Positions 45,332 through 57,280 of a DNA stretch of 64,000 nucleotides are shown piece after piece. The notes beneath the pieces are model-generated. The model made no database searches, had not been told where the DNA came from, and worked only from the letters and a program-made list of their open reading frames with translations. Origin of the DNA: Neostapfia colusana (lineage: Eukaryota > Streptophyta > Magnoliopsida > Poales > Poaceae); assembly GCA_030760725.1 (NCBI GenBank), contig JASWHV010000003.1, forward strand, positions 111,136,153 to 111,200,152, given 5' to 3'. How positions within the stretch are numbered: the first letter of the stretch is position 1; each line of letters opens with the position of its first letter. The position numbers were made by a program, and so were the translations under genes.

Positions 45332-46520
45332 ATACCAACAATATGATCAAATCATTAATGACGACAACGATCTAGGGGGAGCCAAAGAAGATGATGATTA
45401 TGAGAACACAACACCACAAGTGCCACATCCAAGAGCACACCAAAGCATACAAAGAGATCACCCTGTCGACAACATAATTGGCGATATACAAAAGGGAGTG
45501 ACAACTCGATCACGTATAGCTAATTTTTGTGAATACTATTCCTTTGTATCCTTTTTAGAACCATACAAGGTCGAAGATGCACTAAAAGATCCAGACTGGG
45601 TGATGGCGATGCAAGAAGAATTGAAAAACTTCAAGAGGAACGAAGTATGGGAACTTGTTGAAAGACCAAAGTCCAACATCGTCGGCACTAAATGGGTCTT
45701 CCGCAACAAGCAAGACGAACACGGAGTGATAACAAGAAAAACGACACGACTTGTGGCTAAAGGTTACTCACAAGTCAAAGGTTTGGATTTCGACAAGACT
45801 TTTGGTCCCGTAGCTAGGCTTGAATCAATTCGTATATTACTTGCATGTACTACTCACCATGATTTTAAGCTGTATCAAATGGACGTCAAAAGAGGCTTCC
45901 TCAACGGACCTATCAAGGAGGAGGTGTACGTGGAGCAACATCTGGGTTTGAAGATGAAGAGTACCCCGATCATGTGTTCAAACTGCATAAGCTCTCTATG
46001 GCCTCAAACAAGCTCCTAGAGCTTGATATAAGTGCCTTAGAGGTTTTCTAATTGAAAATGGATTTAAAATTGGTAAAGCTGATTACACCATGTTACGAAG
46101 CACTTCAATGATGATCTATTTATTTGTCAAATCTATGTTGATGATATCATATTCGGTTCAACTAACAAATCTTTTTGTTACAAATTTAGTAAAATCATGA
46201 CAGGCAGATTCAAGATGTCCATGATGGGAGAATTGAGATACTTTTTGGGATCCCAAGTGAAACAACTAAAGGAAGAAACGTTCATAACCCAAACAAATTA
46301 CACCCAAGACATTCTCAAGAAATTTGGCATGGACAAAGAAGCCCATAAGGACTCCCATGGAAACAAATGGACATTTAGACCATAATAAATATGGACCTAA
46401 CATGGATCAAAAGGTATACTATTCCATGATTGGATCTCTACTTTATCTTTGTGCATCTAGGCATGATATCATGTTGAGTGTTTGTATGTGTGCAAGATTT
46501 CAAGCCAATCCTAAGGAATA
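45332..46520 (+). pseudogene. Copia reverse transcriptase, truncated
   Basis: The linker and RT run from about 45420: [79 protein letters not shown]. Frame breaks follow near 45950, 46020 and 46100. The catalytic YVDD is at 46134-46145, then MSMMGELRYFLGSQVKQ. The end reads YYSMIGSLLYLCASRHDIM and stops at ANPKE (46520). In this copy the RNase H that should follow is replaced by AT-rich repeats. Confidence 0.9.
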
Positions 46521-46760
46521 GTATATTTGTGCATCTAGGAATGATAGTTTTTTGCAAAACTATCCCTTATCTTGATTTTGTTTTGAAAACTATTTCAATT
46601 AATAGTTTGAAAACTATCATTCTAGGAATGATAGTTTTTTGCACACATACAAACTATTTCAATTATATTTGTGCATCTAGGAATGATAATTTTTTGAAAA
46701 CTATCCCTTATCTTGATTTTGTCTTGAAAACTATTTCAATTAATGAATCTTGATGAATAA
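46521..46760 (+). repeat. AT-rich direct repeats where RNase H should be
   Basis: The phrase gtgcatctaggaatgata plus atagttttttg, actatcccttatcttgattttg and gaaaactatttcaatta is repeated about two and a half times at intervals of roughly 65-150 bases. The first element resembles the RT end (gtgcatctaggcatgatatc at 46450), so the array looks like local duplications grown from the RT tail. Confidence 0.65.
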
Positions 46761-47542
46761 TGACCATTGTCTGATTTTTTATTGCTTACTGGGCATGTTC
46801 ATCAAGATTATTTGTGAAAATTAAGTGCTTAGATCACTATTAGATCATATTACCAATATTTCCCTGTTTTCCACTCTTATTTGTCCAGTCAACACCGGAC
46901 TAGTCCGCTCCCTCAGACTAGTCTGGACAGATCTGGCATACCGGACTTGTTCGGTCCTCCCACCGGACTAGTCCGTATGTCCGAGTTTAAGAGTCTATAC
47001 ATGCGCGAACCTCAGCCCTCTTCACCTCACAAGCACTCTTTTGCTTCTCACTCCTCAAACCCTAGCCCCCAAAGGTGATTTTTGACCTTGGCCAACGAAG
47101 TCGAAGTTCTCTCCACAGAAAAGCTTCTCCTCAACGCTTGATCTCCTCTCCTCCGGACTAATCCGGATCAGACTTCACGCTTCGACTCAAATCCTCATTT
47201 TTCTGGTAAAATCCCTCTCAACTCAAATTCTCATCTTCCCAATACTTTTGCTCAATTTTCCTAATTCCTAGGGAGTACACTACCTTTCTAGATGCATTCC
47301 TAGTGTATCCCTCCATATTTTGCATCGACTTGCGGTAGATCTGTTTAAAATACGAAGTTAGGGTTCTTCAGCAGGTCCGGACTAGTCCGGTTTCTGCTAC
47401 GGACAAGTCCAGTATTCCGTACAAGTCCGCACTCTGAAAACGGACAAGTTCGGTTACCTGTCAATTGAGGATTTAACTTCTTATTTCCACATAATCTACA
47501 ATACATTGTGTCAATGAATCCTTAATTTTCTCGTCAGGTACG
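46761..47542 (+). other. Copia spacer with palindrome motifs
   Basis: Non-coding. ccggactagtccg-like palindromes occur again at about 46895-46975 and 47380-47455, the same motif as in the LTR arrays. Between them are pyrimidine-rich stretches. It precedes the extra 3' reading frame. Confidence 0.6.
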
Positions 47543-49024
47543 ATGTCGTCAAACTCCGAGGCCATGAAGAAGAAACATGAGAACGTTGCTCAACCCTCTT
47601 CTCCTGATGATTCTCTTCCTAAAAGGAGGAGAGTGGTTGGTAAGACGGCACAGAGCAAAGACATTGTTGGAAGCTCTGCGGCCCCTAGAAGAAGTGTCGG
47701 GAAGGGCAAAGGACTTTCTAGTGGTCCTATTGGTCCATTGAAGAAGAAGGCACCCATTCACTGATACAGGCAGCCATCAAGTGATGACTTTACTGGAAAG
47801 GGGAGTGAACTAGCGGACAACCTCAGAAAAATTCAAGTCTATGGGCAGCCAAAGCAATGTGCAAACCCCAGATTCTAGAGCAACTTCCATGTTGACGACT
47901 ATGAGCATGTCTACATGAAGATGAAGAATCCTATTGTTCGGAGTCAGTGGTTCAACATTGACTGCTTGCAATACAAGAAATATTAGGCCTATCATAAGGT
48001 ACTAGAGGCATTAGAGAGGCATGGCTTGAAGGACCTCCTATCTTTTCAGTATGGCTGGAACAATGAGGTAATCACCTAGTTCTACTCTACTCTCTACTTT
48101 GACCGTGATGATAGGGATGAGATGATCTGGATGACACATGGATCCAGATATAGTGTCACCTATGAGGGATTTGCAAAGACACTTCATCTTGAACACACCT
48201 TGGACAATGAGATTTTCATTCACAACCTGAAGCCTTTGGAGAAGAATGAACTGGAATTCTTGTATGATACAAGAATGCCATATGTACCTCCCACTACCAA
48301 GTACTTGAAGCCATTCTTTGTCGTGCTCAACAGGATCTTGAGAAAGACCATAGCTCCAAAAGGACGGTGATGCAGGGACAATCCAAGGGACTCTGAGGAC
48401 ATTGATGAAAGTGATAAGCAAGAAGAGGACCTCCAATGTCATTGAGTACATCTACAATGACATTGTGAATATCTCCATCACTCCAAACAGGTCCTATGGC
48501 TATGCACCTTATGTCATGTATATGATTGAGAAGGTGACATGACTTGAGTTTGTCAAACATTTCTATCACACGGGTCTCAAGCCCCAGAAGCCTACAGTCT
48601 ACACTCTGCCCTCTGCTCATGAAGGCTCAAGGGCATCGGAGCCTACACCTACTCCTGTTCCTCCACCTTCTAGAGAGTCCTCCAGTGGTATGCTCAAAAT
48701 GGTCTCCTCTATCTTTGGTTGTTGTCGCAAAATTGAAATTAAGAAACACAAGAACAGTTTGGCCAGAAAAAGACACCAAAGATACATGAAGGCCAACATC
48801 AAAGCCATCTGTGCGAAGCTAGAGATTGAGCCAGTTGGATCATCGCAGATCTCTGAGGACTCTAAAGAAGACTTCACTGAAATGGCTCCACTCACTGAAC
48901 AAGAGTTTAGATCTTTTGGACTTGCAGGTGTCTCCGCTCCTCCTCCTCAGCATGGTCATGAAGACGATGATGAAGATGACGATGAAGATAGGACCGAGAG
49001 TGAGGGAGAGAGCGGCGATGAGTG
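47543..49024 (+). pseudogene. Extra 3' open reading frame of the copia element, broken
   Basis: ATG at 47543 begins a Lys/Ser-rich segment (SPDDSLPKRRRVVGK) to a stop at 47762. Homology to a common grass retroelement protein then appears in pieces: RSQWFNIDCLQYKKY, FYSTLYFDRDDRDEMIWMTHGSRYS, LKPFFVVLNRILRKTIAP. The last frame (48690-49024) ends in a run of Asp/Glu (HEDDDEDDDEDRTESEG). At least five stops and a frameshift break it. Position after RT is that of the envelope-like gene of Sireviruses, but I see no convincing signal peptide or membrane segment, so envelope function is not supported. Confidence 0.6.
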
Positions 49025-49422
49025 ATTCCACTCAATTTTCCCTTTTTGGTGCTTTGATGCCAAAGGGGGAGAGATTAAGATTTATTTTAAGTCATCTTTT
49101 TGTAAACCTTAAGGACTAGCGATCATGGACATGTATCTTAAGTTTCATGTACTTTTTATTTCAAACTTCATTGGATGTTTGATGCTTATTCGATATAGAT
49201 CCGTTGGATGTGTGATTCTTATACGATATTGATGTGATGACTACCTCTATGTTTGATATGTTCTTATCTTATTTAGGCATCCCACCATAAAGGTTGCATA
49301 TATGTGAGAAGTTCCTGTTACTCATTTGTCATTCTCATATATGCACACTTTATGAAAATCAAATTTTATCATTAATTATGTAATCTCAGTTGATTGTCAT
49401 CAATCACCAAAAAGGGGGAGAT
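49025..49422 (+). other. Copia 3' untranslated region and polypurine tract
   Basis: About 400 non-coding bases. The end, caccaaaaagggggagat (49406-49422), is the plus-strand primer site immediately before the 3' LTR. A second purine run, aaagggggagagattaag, lies at about 49062-49079; duplicated tracts are common in Sireviruses. Confidence 0.75.
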
Positions 49423-50945
49423 TGAAAGTGCTTCTAGACATTCCCTTGTGGGTTTTAGATGATTTATGACAAATGAATTGAGATCCTAATGAACTTATTG
49501 AGATGAATGCAGATTAACTCATGTAAGGTAGAATTGGTGCACTCAAAAAGATAAAAAATGAAGTGATGAAGAAAAAGGAAAAGGACAGTTCCATGAGCCA
49601 AGCGCAATGTAGACATACTTGTATAGGATGTGTGTGAGAGACACATCCAAAGAGATCAAAATCTTTGCGTAGGGGTAGGAGATTAAAACATATCCTAATC
49701 ACTCACAACACGGTGCACCAGACTAGTCCGCTCAGAAATTAGACTAGTCCGTTCAACTTTCTGTTGCCTCACAACACGGTGCACCGGACTAGTCCGTTCA
49801 ACATTCTATTGCCCCACAACTCGGTGCACCGGACTAGTCCACTCAGAAACTGGACTAGTCCGTTCAACTCTTTGGAACCTGCACTCACCTTGCACCAGAC
49901 TAGTCCGCTCAGAAACCGGACTAGTCCGTTCAACTCCCTGGAACCGACACTCACCTTCCACCGGACAAGTCCGCTCAGAAACCGGACTAGTCCATTCAAG
50001 TCTCTGGAACCGGCATTCAACTTGCACCAGACTAGTCCGATCTTGGACTGGACTAGTCCGTTCAACTTTCTGTAAACACATTAAATTATGGTTTCCACTG
50101 TGCCGCATGCAACACGAAAATTCTACACGACACACCGGACTAGTACGATAAATAGATCGGACTAGTTCGGCCACCAGGGTTTTTTGAAACCTTATATAAA
50201 TAGAGGTGCATGGCCACACATTCACAAGACATGATTCCTAGTGCCGCCGCACGCCCCAAGAGCACAAAAATTACCTCTCTTCACTCATTCTAAGTCTAGA
50301 AAGATTAAGTATTTGAGGATTAGAAATTGGATCAAGGAGAGAGTTGTTCTTCTCGCAATTGAGATCTTGGTTTGTCTTCTCTCACACAATTGCTGATTGT
50401 TGTTCTCTGTTTGTGTGTGGGAGGAAGAGTTACTCTCTGAAATCTTGTCGGAGCACTCAGATTGTGAGAACGCCTCACGTACAATTGTTTACCCCTGTGT
50501 GTGGCTAGTGAAATTTCAGCCTTTGTGATGATTCAACGAGGGAAGGGTTGGTGAAGACCCGGTCCTTGGTGGACTCCTCAACAGGGATGTAGATTCCTGG
50601 GTGGAATCGAACCTCGGGATAAAACTCTGTCTCATGTCTTCTTGATCTTCCTTCAATTGTTATTTAGGCGTGCAAGTCATTATTTGATTTACATCCACAC
50701 CTAGTGTTAAAATTGAGAGTTATTGTGTCTTACTTCACTATACTTGAATAATCATTTATTTTCCGCTGCACAAATACCTGAAATAGAAACAAGTCTAACT
50801 TTGATCTTTTATTTACGATCATACCGGACTAGTCCGCACCATACCAGACTAGTCCGACCCACCTGGAATTAATCAGTTCGCTATGTGTTTCATGAAACCG
50901 CCTAAAATTCAAAGAGCCTATTCACCCCCCTCTAGGCTACATTCA
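49423..50945 (+). repeat. Copia element 3' LTR
   Basis: 1523 bp, TGAAAGTGCTTCTAG to CTACATTCA. The palindrome array is at 49713-50075 with units at 49713, 49779, 49824, 49890, 49956 and 50022; the second unit has lost 21 bases. The TATA box is at 50193. Differences from the 5' LTR are scattered and numerous, in keeping with an old insertion. Confidence 0.93.
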
Positions 50946-51683
50946 ATACATGACGTGCTCTTCGGGTATCCCGTGCAGGTGTATATTGAGTCGATTCGCC
51001 GTCCCTCACGGTGATTAGTACCACTTGGTCACTAAGTCGTGATGTAGGTTAACATATGAAATGATGTGATTCAATATTGCTGTTATGAATAACTTGTATT
51101 GCTACATGTGTGCCACCAAATATTGCTCATTAAATTTCAGATTCCTGAACCGTTAAATTGTGGCTAAAAGATGAACTAAGGATGAACTTGTAGGCGTGTC
51201 CGTTTGCTGCAATTTACCATCCTATCTTTGTTATCATCTGCATGTAGAGTTTCATGTGTAGGCACGTCGGTTAAGTCTTGCTGAGCCATCGTGCTCATGG
51301 TTTCTGCTATGAGTGTTTTGCAGGTGAGGACTACCCCACGGACTCGGGGTATGAGTCCACCGGCGAGGGCTACCCTCTGTCGGGGAACACGGCTGAGTGG
51401 GAGCCGTACACGCCGCGCTGAAAATGAGTGCTGCTAGTGTGGGTTGTCCGTAGGGCTGGACAACTGACTTTTGCTAGTTAGATGGGCGTGGAGCTGTACA
51501 AATTATTTGCCGCTGTACAACTCTGTAATTAGGTGTAAAACTGAAGGTTTGTACTACCTTTTGTACATATTCAGATTGTTTTCAATGCAATTCTATGGTT
51601 TCCTTATGGTGTGCGCTGTCGGGTGTCGCATCGTGCGGCACCACCGTCTGAGATCCTGGACGTACGGATTTCGGTCCGTCACA
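50946..51683 (+). repeat. E5 5' LTR, second part
   Basis: Continues the LTR interrupted at 39894. The first five bases (ataca) are the copia target duplicate. The block gtccctcacggtgattagtaccacttgg matches 13725-13750, and gtcgggtgtcgcatcgtgcggc matches the antisense 33345-33365. The LTR ends ...ggtccgtcaca at 51683. Confidence 0.85.
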
Positions 51684-53300
51684 GGCTGGCATCAGAGCTG
51701 CTTAGGGGATAGCACACTAAATAAGGACAGTATTAAGGGGAAATCATAGGAATTACGGTGGGAATTCGCTAGTATGCCCAAATAAGGACTACTATTAGCC
51801 TAATATGTAGGTGGCAATCTAACGTATGTGTTATGTCAGAAAATCGTGCATCTCCGGACTTCATATGTCTTGGGGGGTTCATGTAAGCACTGTCCACCAG
51901 TGCGCACAAGCTGAAGGGTGGAGCCTCATGGGTGGCAGGTAACCCGGCCAGCTTTAGTATCCTCTACGACTCTTCACGTCGTTTGGGGTATTCAAGCAAC
52001 GCCCTTCCCTGGCGTGCTACGGGCAACTATGGGAGACCCTCATCACGTGGTTCGTAACGTGAACACGTAGCTCAAGGCGTGTTTGGTTTGAGAACACCCG
52101 GGCGAGTGATGACGGACAGGTGTATAAACTTTATTGGGACCAGGTTCAGTGTGCAGCCGGACCTGATGATTGTGTGAAATTTATGCAGATACTAACCATG
52201 AAACTGTAGTCCGAGTAGAACACATTTGCGAGTGACCGTTTTAGTGCCACCGATGGATACGTATATGCCGGTGTAAGCCGGTTAGGATTTTTCATGAGGA
52301 ACATAGTACCGACATGTTATAATCATGATTGCATTAAAAACAATGTTAAAAAGGAACTAAGATAACTAAGTGTTAATCTTTAGGACTCTGGTCTTGTAGA
52401 AAAGTTCAAAAGTTTAGTAATTCAGCTCAAAGGGAATTGAAAAACAGAGTGCTCTGTTTTGGCAACAAGTTTACTGAACTTTGACAGAGCATAAATCACA
52501 GGTTACTTAGCCAATGGAGATGTGGGATATATTTCTGGAAAGATGTTTAAGTGCTCTACAACTTTGTTGTAGACTTCCAGAACAGAATCACACATCAAAC
52601 TGGTTGAAATTCCAGATGATTGTAAACTGTCCAGAACCAGGACAGATTTAAAAACACTCTCTGGACTGTTCTATTTTTCAAGAATAACTTCCTGTAGAAA
52701 AATCTAAAATCATATGATACATTTTTCGAAAGGTTAGGAGATGTGTTACATCTTTGTAATTCAACGTTTCTGAAGTTGCAGCACGGAATTCAGTGGAATT
52801 TAAAGTTGAAAACAGCAACTTCCAAAGGAGGTGCTGTTGAAATTCTTCCAGAAATTCTGTTGACTTTGAATTATCATAACTTTATAACCGGAGCCGATCT
52901 GGGTGAAAATAAATACTCGATGGAAAACTACTGAAGTTAACTTTAACTTTGGTATTCAACTTGAGTCATGAAAATGCCAAGTACCAGGTCAAAATCTCGG
53001 ATATGTGGAAACTGGTCATTCTGGGCAGAGGGATGGACAGTTGAACTCATGTGAGCAATTGTTGTAACCTAGGGGGGTTTGATTGCTTCCAATGGGGTAG
53101 AACATACTCATGAGTTGTTATCTTTAACAAGTGAAGGATTTGAGTATATTCCCCCTCAAGTTTCTTTTGCTAGAGACCATGTTTGTGTCGTATTGAAGAT
53201 AAAGGGTAGTATACGTGATGACAAAGCGATATTAACGTCTCGTAGTGACCAAATCTAGTTGAGATGAACTTCCAAAGAGGAACTCCGTCAATTTGGATCT
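51684..53300 (+). other. E5 primer binding site and leader
   Basis: TGGCATCAGAGC at 51687-51698 is complementary to initiator tRNA-Met with one change and marks the start of the internal region. The leader is non-coding, with three modules of about 185 bp (ggaaag..tctacaactttgttg near 52560, ttacatctttgt near 52745, ttaactttaac near 52940). The region after 53150 (gaccatgtttgtgtcg) matches 6310-6440 of E1, so E5 belongs with E1. At 53300 the E3 element is inserted; gag of E5 lies outside the window if it exists. Confidence 0.8.
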
Positions 53301-56300
53301 TGACGCGGCCCCATGGCCTTGTCGAGCCAGGATCACGCTGAGGGGTGCTGTGTTGCACAGCACCGGATAACGCACGTCAAAGATACAAAGCGGAAGCAAA
53401 GTTTTATTACATAAACCAGTTTATGAACATTTTTACAACAAAATAGTCCAGTCCACACTCATGGGCGTAGACTATGTATCGAGTTCACGTTCAGCCCATG
53501 AACGTGTCCCCGCTAGCATGCCCACTCGACAGGGTTCCCCTCCTGAGGTTCTGTCTCCTCCTTGGGAGTCCCTTCCTCATAAACCCCTGCAAAAGCTTCA
53601 AACACAAGCAGTGAGCACGATGGCTCAGCAAGTCTGACCCGTCTCCCCTATACATGAAACTTCTACATGAATGGTTTTCGGGTACATGAGGTAAAATAAG
53701 TTGCAAAGGACTCGCATAATTAGTTGAATTTTACTTTCAATGTTTTAGCAGCAGGTGGTGGAGAACCTTACGCTAAGGCACATGAGAGAGCCGCAATCAA
53801 ACAAGAAACGCATTTTTCTCATGTACTTTGCCCAAAGTTGAAAAGAACTTTAATTAGCTCTAAACTACAACAAGACATTAACAAGCAAGGTATATCTTTC
53901 AAATCAGCAAACTTTTAATATGAATCTAGCCTGTTCTTTCTACGTCACGGTACAGTGAACAAGTGGTACTCACTGACCACAAGGGACGGCAATTATAATC
54001 GATTTACACCTGCAGGGTTACCCGAATAACCCGTCACGTACGCCCGTACTTGATGTTGCCTACAGCAACCATCACGGACATCGTACGCAACCATCTTTCA
54101 CCCGTTAGCCAAATATTGAACCGGTCCTATCGTCCCGAGCAAGAGGTCTCTGCGCGCGCATCCGCAGTGCCGCCAGCCGATTTACACCTCGAGCTCTCAA
54201 CCTACCCTCTGAACGACAGGCAATGCCTCAATACCCAGCTACCCGAGTTACATCGGTTTCCTGGTTCCCATATAGCCGGTAGGTCTTCGGTACTGTTCTA
54301 TCTTGTTCAACAGGCCCGCACATGGCTCGGTCCTCAATCGACACAAGCGGAGCTATAGCACCCAGGCCCCAAAGTCCTGCTGCCCCTACTCTCCGCTCGG
54401 TCTCATTTTTCTTGCCATGTGTTTCATTTGCTATCTTTACCTGAGTCAAGTGCCTCTAGCCTATCCTCACGAGTAGTTCCAACTACTCGACTTGTACCGA
54501 ATCCTACACTATCTTAGCATTGCAGTAGCTAAACGGGGTTTTCAATCCTAATCCCAACCCATGGTTTTCTTGGCTATGCATTTGGGTTTTAAACAAGACT
54601 CTAATGCAAGAAGTAAGTGGGTGCTCAAAGTAAGTTCTCAAAACAGTAAAAATTTCTGTAAAAAGGTTAATGCAAACTGGAGCTTGTCTTGCTACTCTTG
54701 GTCGTAGGATAGCTGCTCTTCCGGAGTGACGAAGCCTAAGACTTCGGGTTCCTCCTCAACCTTAGAGACTACATGAGATAACATGGATATGTATCAATTT
54801 AAATGCATTTGAATTGAATTTAAACTTGTGAAGACTATAAGTCTTACTAGGCAGACCCACTGACTCTGAAATTTTTACTGTGGTTTGGTTACAACCTAAA
54901 CAAAGACTTGGCCAAGTTTCATTTGCAGCAAAGCTCATTTGAGCTCTCCACAAATAATTATGTACTTGAACTTAATTGGATCTCCTAGGGTGTTCTAGGG
55001 ATTTTCATGGAGCAAGCCATGACTTTCTGAAAACTAGGTTTTCATAGGGTTCTAATAGAGTTGGTCTCACATGATTTGAAGGTTCCTAGCTAAAGATATG
55101 AGCAAAACAACTTCAGAGAAATTCTGAAAATGTTTCTGGACATTTTCTATTTTCTCTGGAACAGTTTTATTAATCACACCATTAGATGGATCAAATGAAT
55201 TCAAATGGATCTGAAATTTTTATGGTAGCTCAGGAATATTTTGGTGAACATTCCAGCAAAATTTCAGAAATTTCCTCCAAAGGGTTCTCCCGTTAAAATT
55301 CTAAACAGTTTAAATTTAAAGAATTAATTCTGGAGAACTAAGGATTTTCATGAAGTGAAACTTGATTTGCTGGAAAGTACTCAGAGAGCTGAATCCAACA
55401 AAATTTGGTTCACTCGATTTGAAGTTTTCTAGCCAAAGTTATGTGGGTTTGAAGTTTGAACTAAAACTGAAAATCGGGAAATGTTTAAAACACTGCACGT
55501 GGGTCCCACGCACAGTGCCTTTGTCTACCTCCCGCAAGCGCCCGAGCGCGCGACGTCCAGCGACGGTGGCGCGGTTTGTTCTCGGCCGCTACTGACTAAT
55601 TTTCGACACGGTTTCTTCCTACGTGACCCTTGGAGCATGGCGCACACGCCGGGCATCTTCTCAGACCTCGACATCACCGGAAACCTAGTCGGCGACGGTG
55701 GAGGCGGAAGAGGAGCTCGGGTCTGACGGTGCTAGCTCGTCTCGGCCGTGAACATGATCAGCCAATGGGTCGCAAAGCACCACTGGGGCACGAGGAAGCA
55801 AATCCTGCCCTCCTCGTGGCCGGAGATCGCCGGGAAAGTAGACCTCACCGGCGACCCGAGCCGTTTTCACCGGCGGTGGCCAAACTCCGGTGCTCTGCTC
55901 ACTGGGTCGATCATCGCTGCTAAGATTTGGCTGAGGTGACCATGAGGTGCCATCCTAGCTTCAGCTCGACCAAGATTACCAGTGATCAAGTGATCGAGAT
56001 GAATTTTGAGTTTTGGTCCTCGGTGCTCTATACGGTGATCATCGGGAAAAATGGAAATTCCTGTTAACCAGCGCTAAGAGGGACCTAGGGAGTTCGGGGA
56101 GAGCTACTAGACTTCGATGCTAACCTCAGAGACATGTTTGTCACGCTGGAGAAGCTTAGAGCTTCTCGGGCGATGGGGTCGAGTCGAAGGAGCTCTCGGG
56201 TTGACTGAGCGATGGAAGATCGGCTCGGACAGGCTCAACCGAAACTGATCACGAGCTGCTGAAGGCTGTAATATGTCGAGCAAGGACCGGCGGTGCCGTT

Positions 56301-57212
56301 TGTGGTCTCATCTCACGGTGGAAGGGACTGTGTTGGCCGGTCGACGGCGAGGTGATGCGGTGGAGCTGTGCGGCGATCAGCTCGGGTTTCTCAGCGCTGG
56401 AAACGTTGAGGCGGCGTGAAAACTGGTTGCTGCCAGCGGCAGCTCGAAGATATATAGCTGGGAACGTCGGTTTGGGGCTCTGATCGGCGACCAGGAGGTG
56501 GCAGCGGTTGGAAATTGCCGTGGCGCTCGCGCGGTCACGAGCAAGAACCGAGCTGCGGTGACTTCAGTCGGTTAAAACACTGGTGAGGCTGACATGTGGG
56601 CCCGACTCCGGTTTTAACATCTGAAATTGAATTTTCCCCACTGCTCTTAACAGTAGAACCCAAATAACCTTGGTCATTTGAAATATCTACCCTCTGGCCA
56701 CTTGAATTGGATAGAATTCAAATTTTGGATTGTTTGAATATATTTTCAGCACATATGCAGTTTGAAATTCAAATAAAGTTTGAATTTGCTAAACTTAGCT
56801 CATGTGAAGATCGACTCCAAATGGAGTGAAAATTGGTGTGTGAGCTCACAAAAATGTGCTGAGTAAGAATATGCCTCCCACTTTTGAATTCATGGGATGG
56901 AAATAGTTTGAATTTTAATTTGAGTTCAAACCACCCTCTTTCTAGTTATACCCAAAAGGACTTCAAAAAGGTTTTGAATTTGGGTGAAATTTTGCATGGA
57001 CATTCCTAGCAAGGTGTTAGGGTTTTTCATACGCCCAGCCTGTATATGATGCATGTGGGAAATGTCACATTTGCATCTTGTGAGTTTATTCTCTAATGAG
57101 CATGTTGATGGTGTTTACTTGCTCTTCAAATGTATTCACCAAGTTTCTTCAAATAAAGTGTGTGTGTGGTGATGAACACTTTGAATATGTGCCAAAAACT
57201 TAGGCCCTTACA
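53301..57212 (-). repeat. E3 3' LTR
   Basis: 3.9 kb. On the minus strand it starts TGTAAGGGCCTAAG at 57212, has a GC island at about 56610-55490, AT-rich DNA at 55480-54950, the shared block at 54250, and ends ..GGCCGCGTCA at 53301. It aligns with 10389-14420 over its length. The flank 53296-53300 is gatct; the partner for a target duplication is out of the window. Confidence 0.88.
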
Positions 57213-57230
57213 TTCCCCCCCCTTAAAAGA
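57213..57230 (-). other. E3 polypurine tract
   Basis: TCTTTTAAGGGGGGGGAA on the minus strand, directly before the 3' LTR and about 50 bases after the end of pol. The E4 counterpart is at 37980-37997. Confidence 0.9.
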
Positions 57231-57280
57231 ATCTTGTCCCGAGATTATAAATTGAAAATGAGAGAGAGGACGGTGGAAAA

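Larger units (their letters stand above)
39895..50945 (+). mobile_element. Ty1/copia element of Sirevirus type, degraded
   Basis: 11.05 kb with LTRs at 39895-41443 and 49423-50945, primer binding site at 41447, gag, protease, integrase and RT in copia order, then an extra 3' reading frame and a polypurine tract at 49409-49422. The large gag, extra 3' ORF, palindrome arrays in the LTRs and the aaaaagggggagat tract fit the Sirevirus (Maximus) lineage. It lies in the E5 LTR; flanking 5-mers are gtacg (39890-39894) and ataca (50946-50950), a target duplication with two G-to-A changes. Every gene has lesions and RNase H is missing. Confidence 0.9.
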
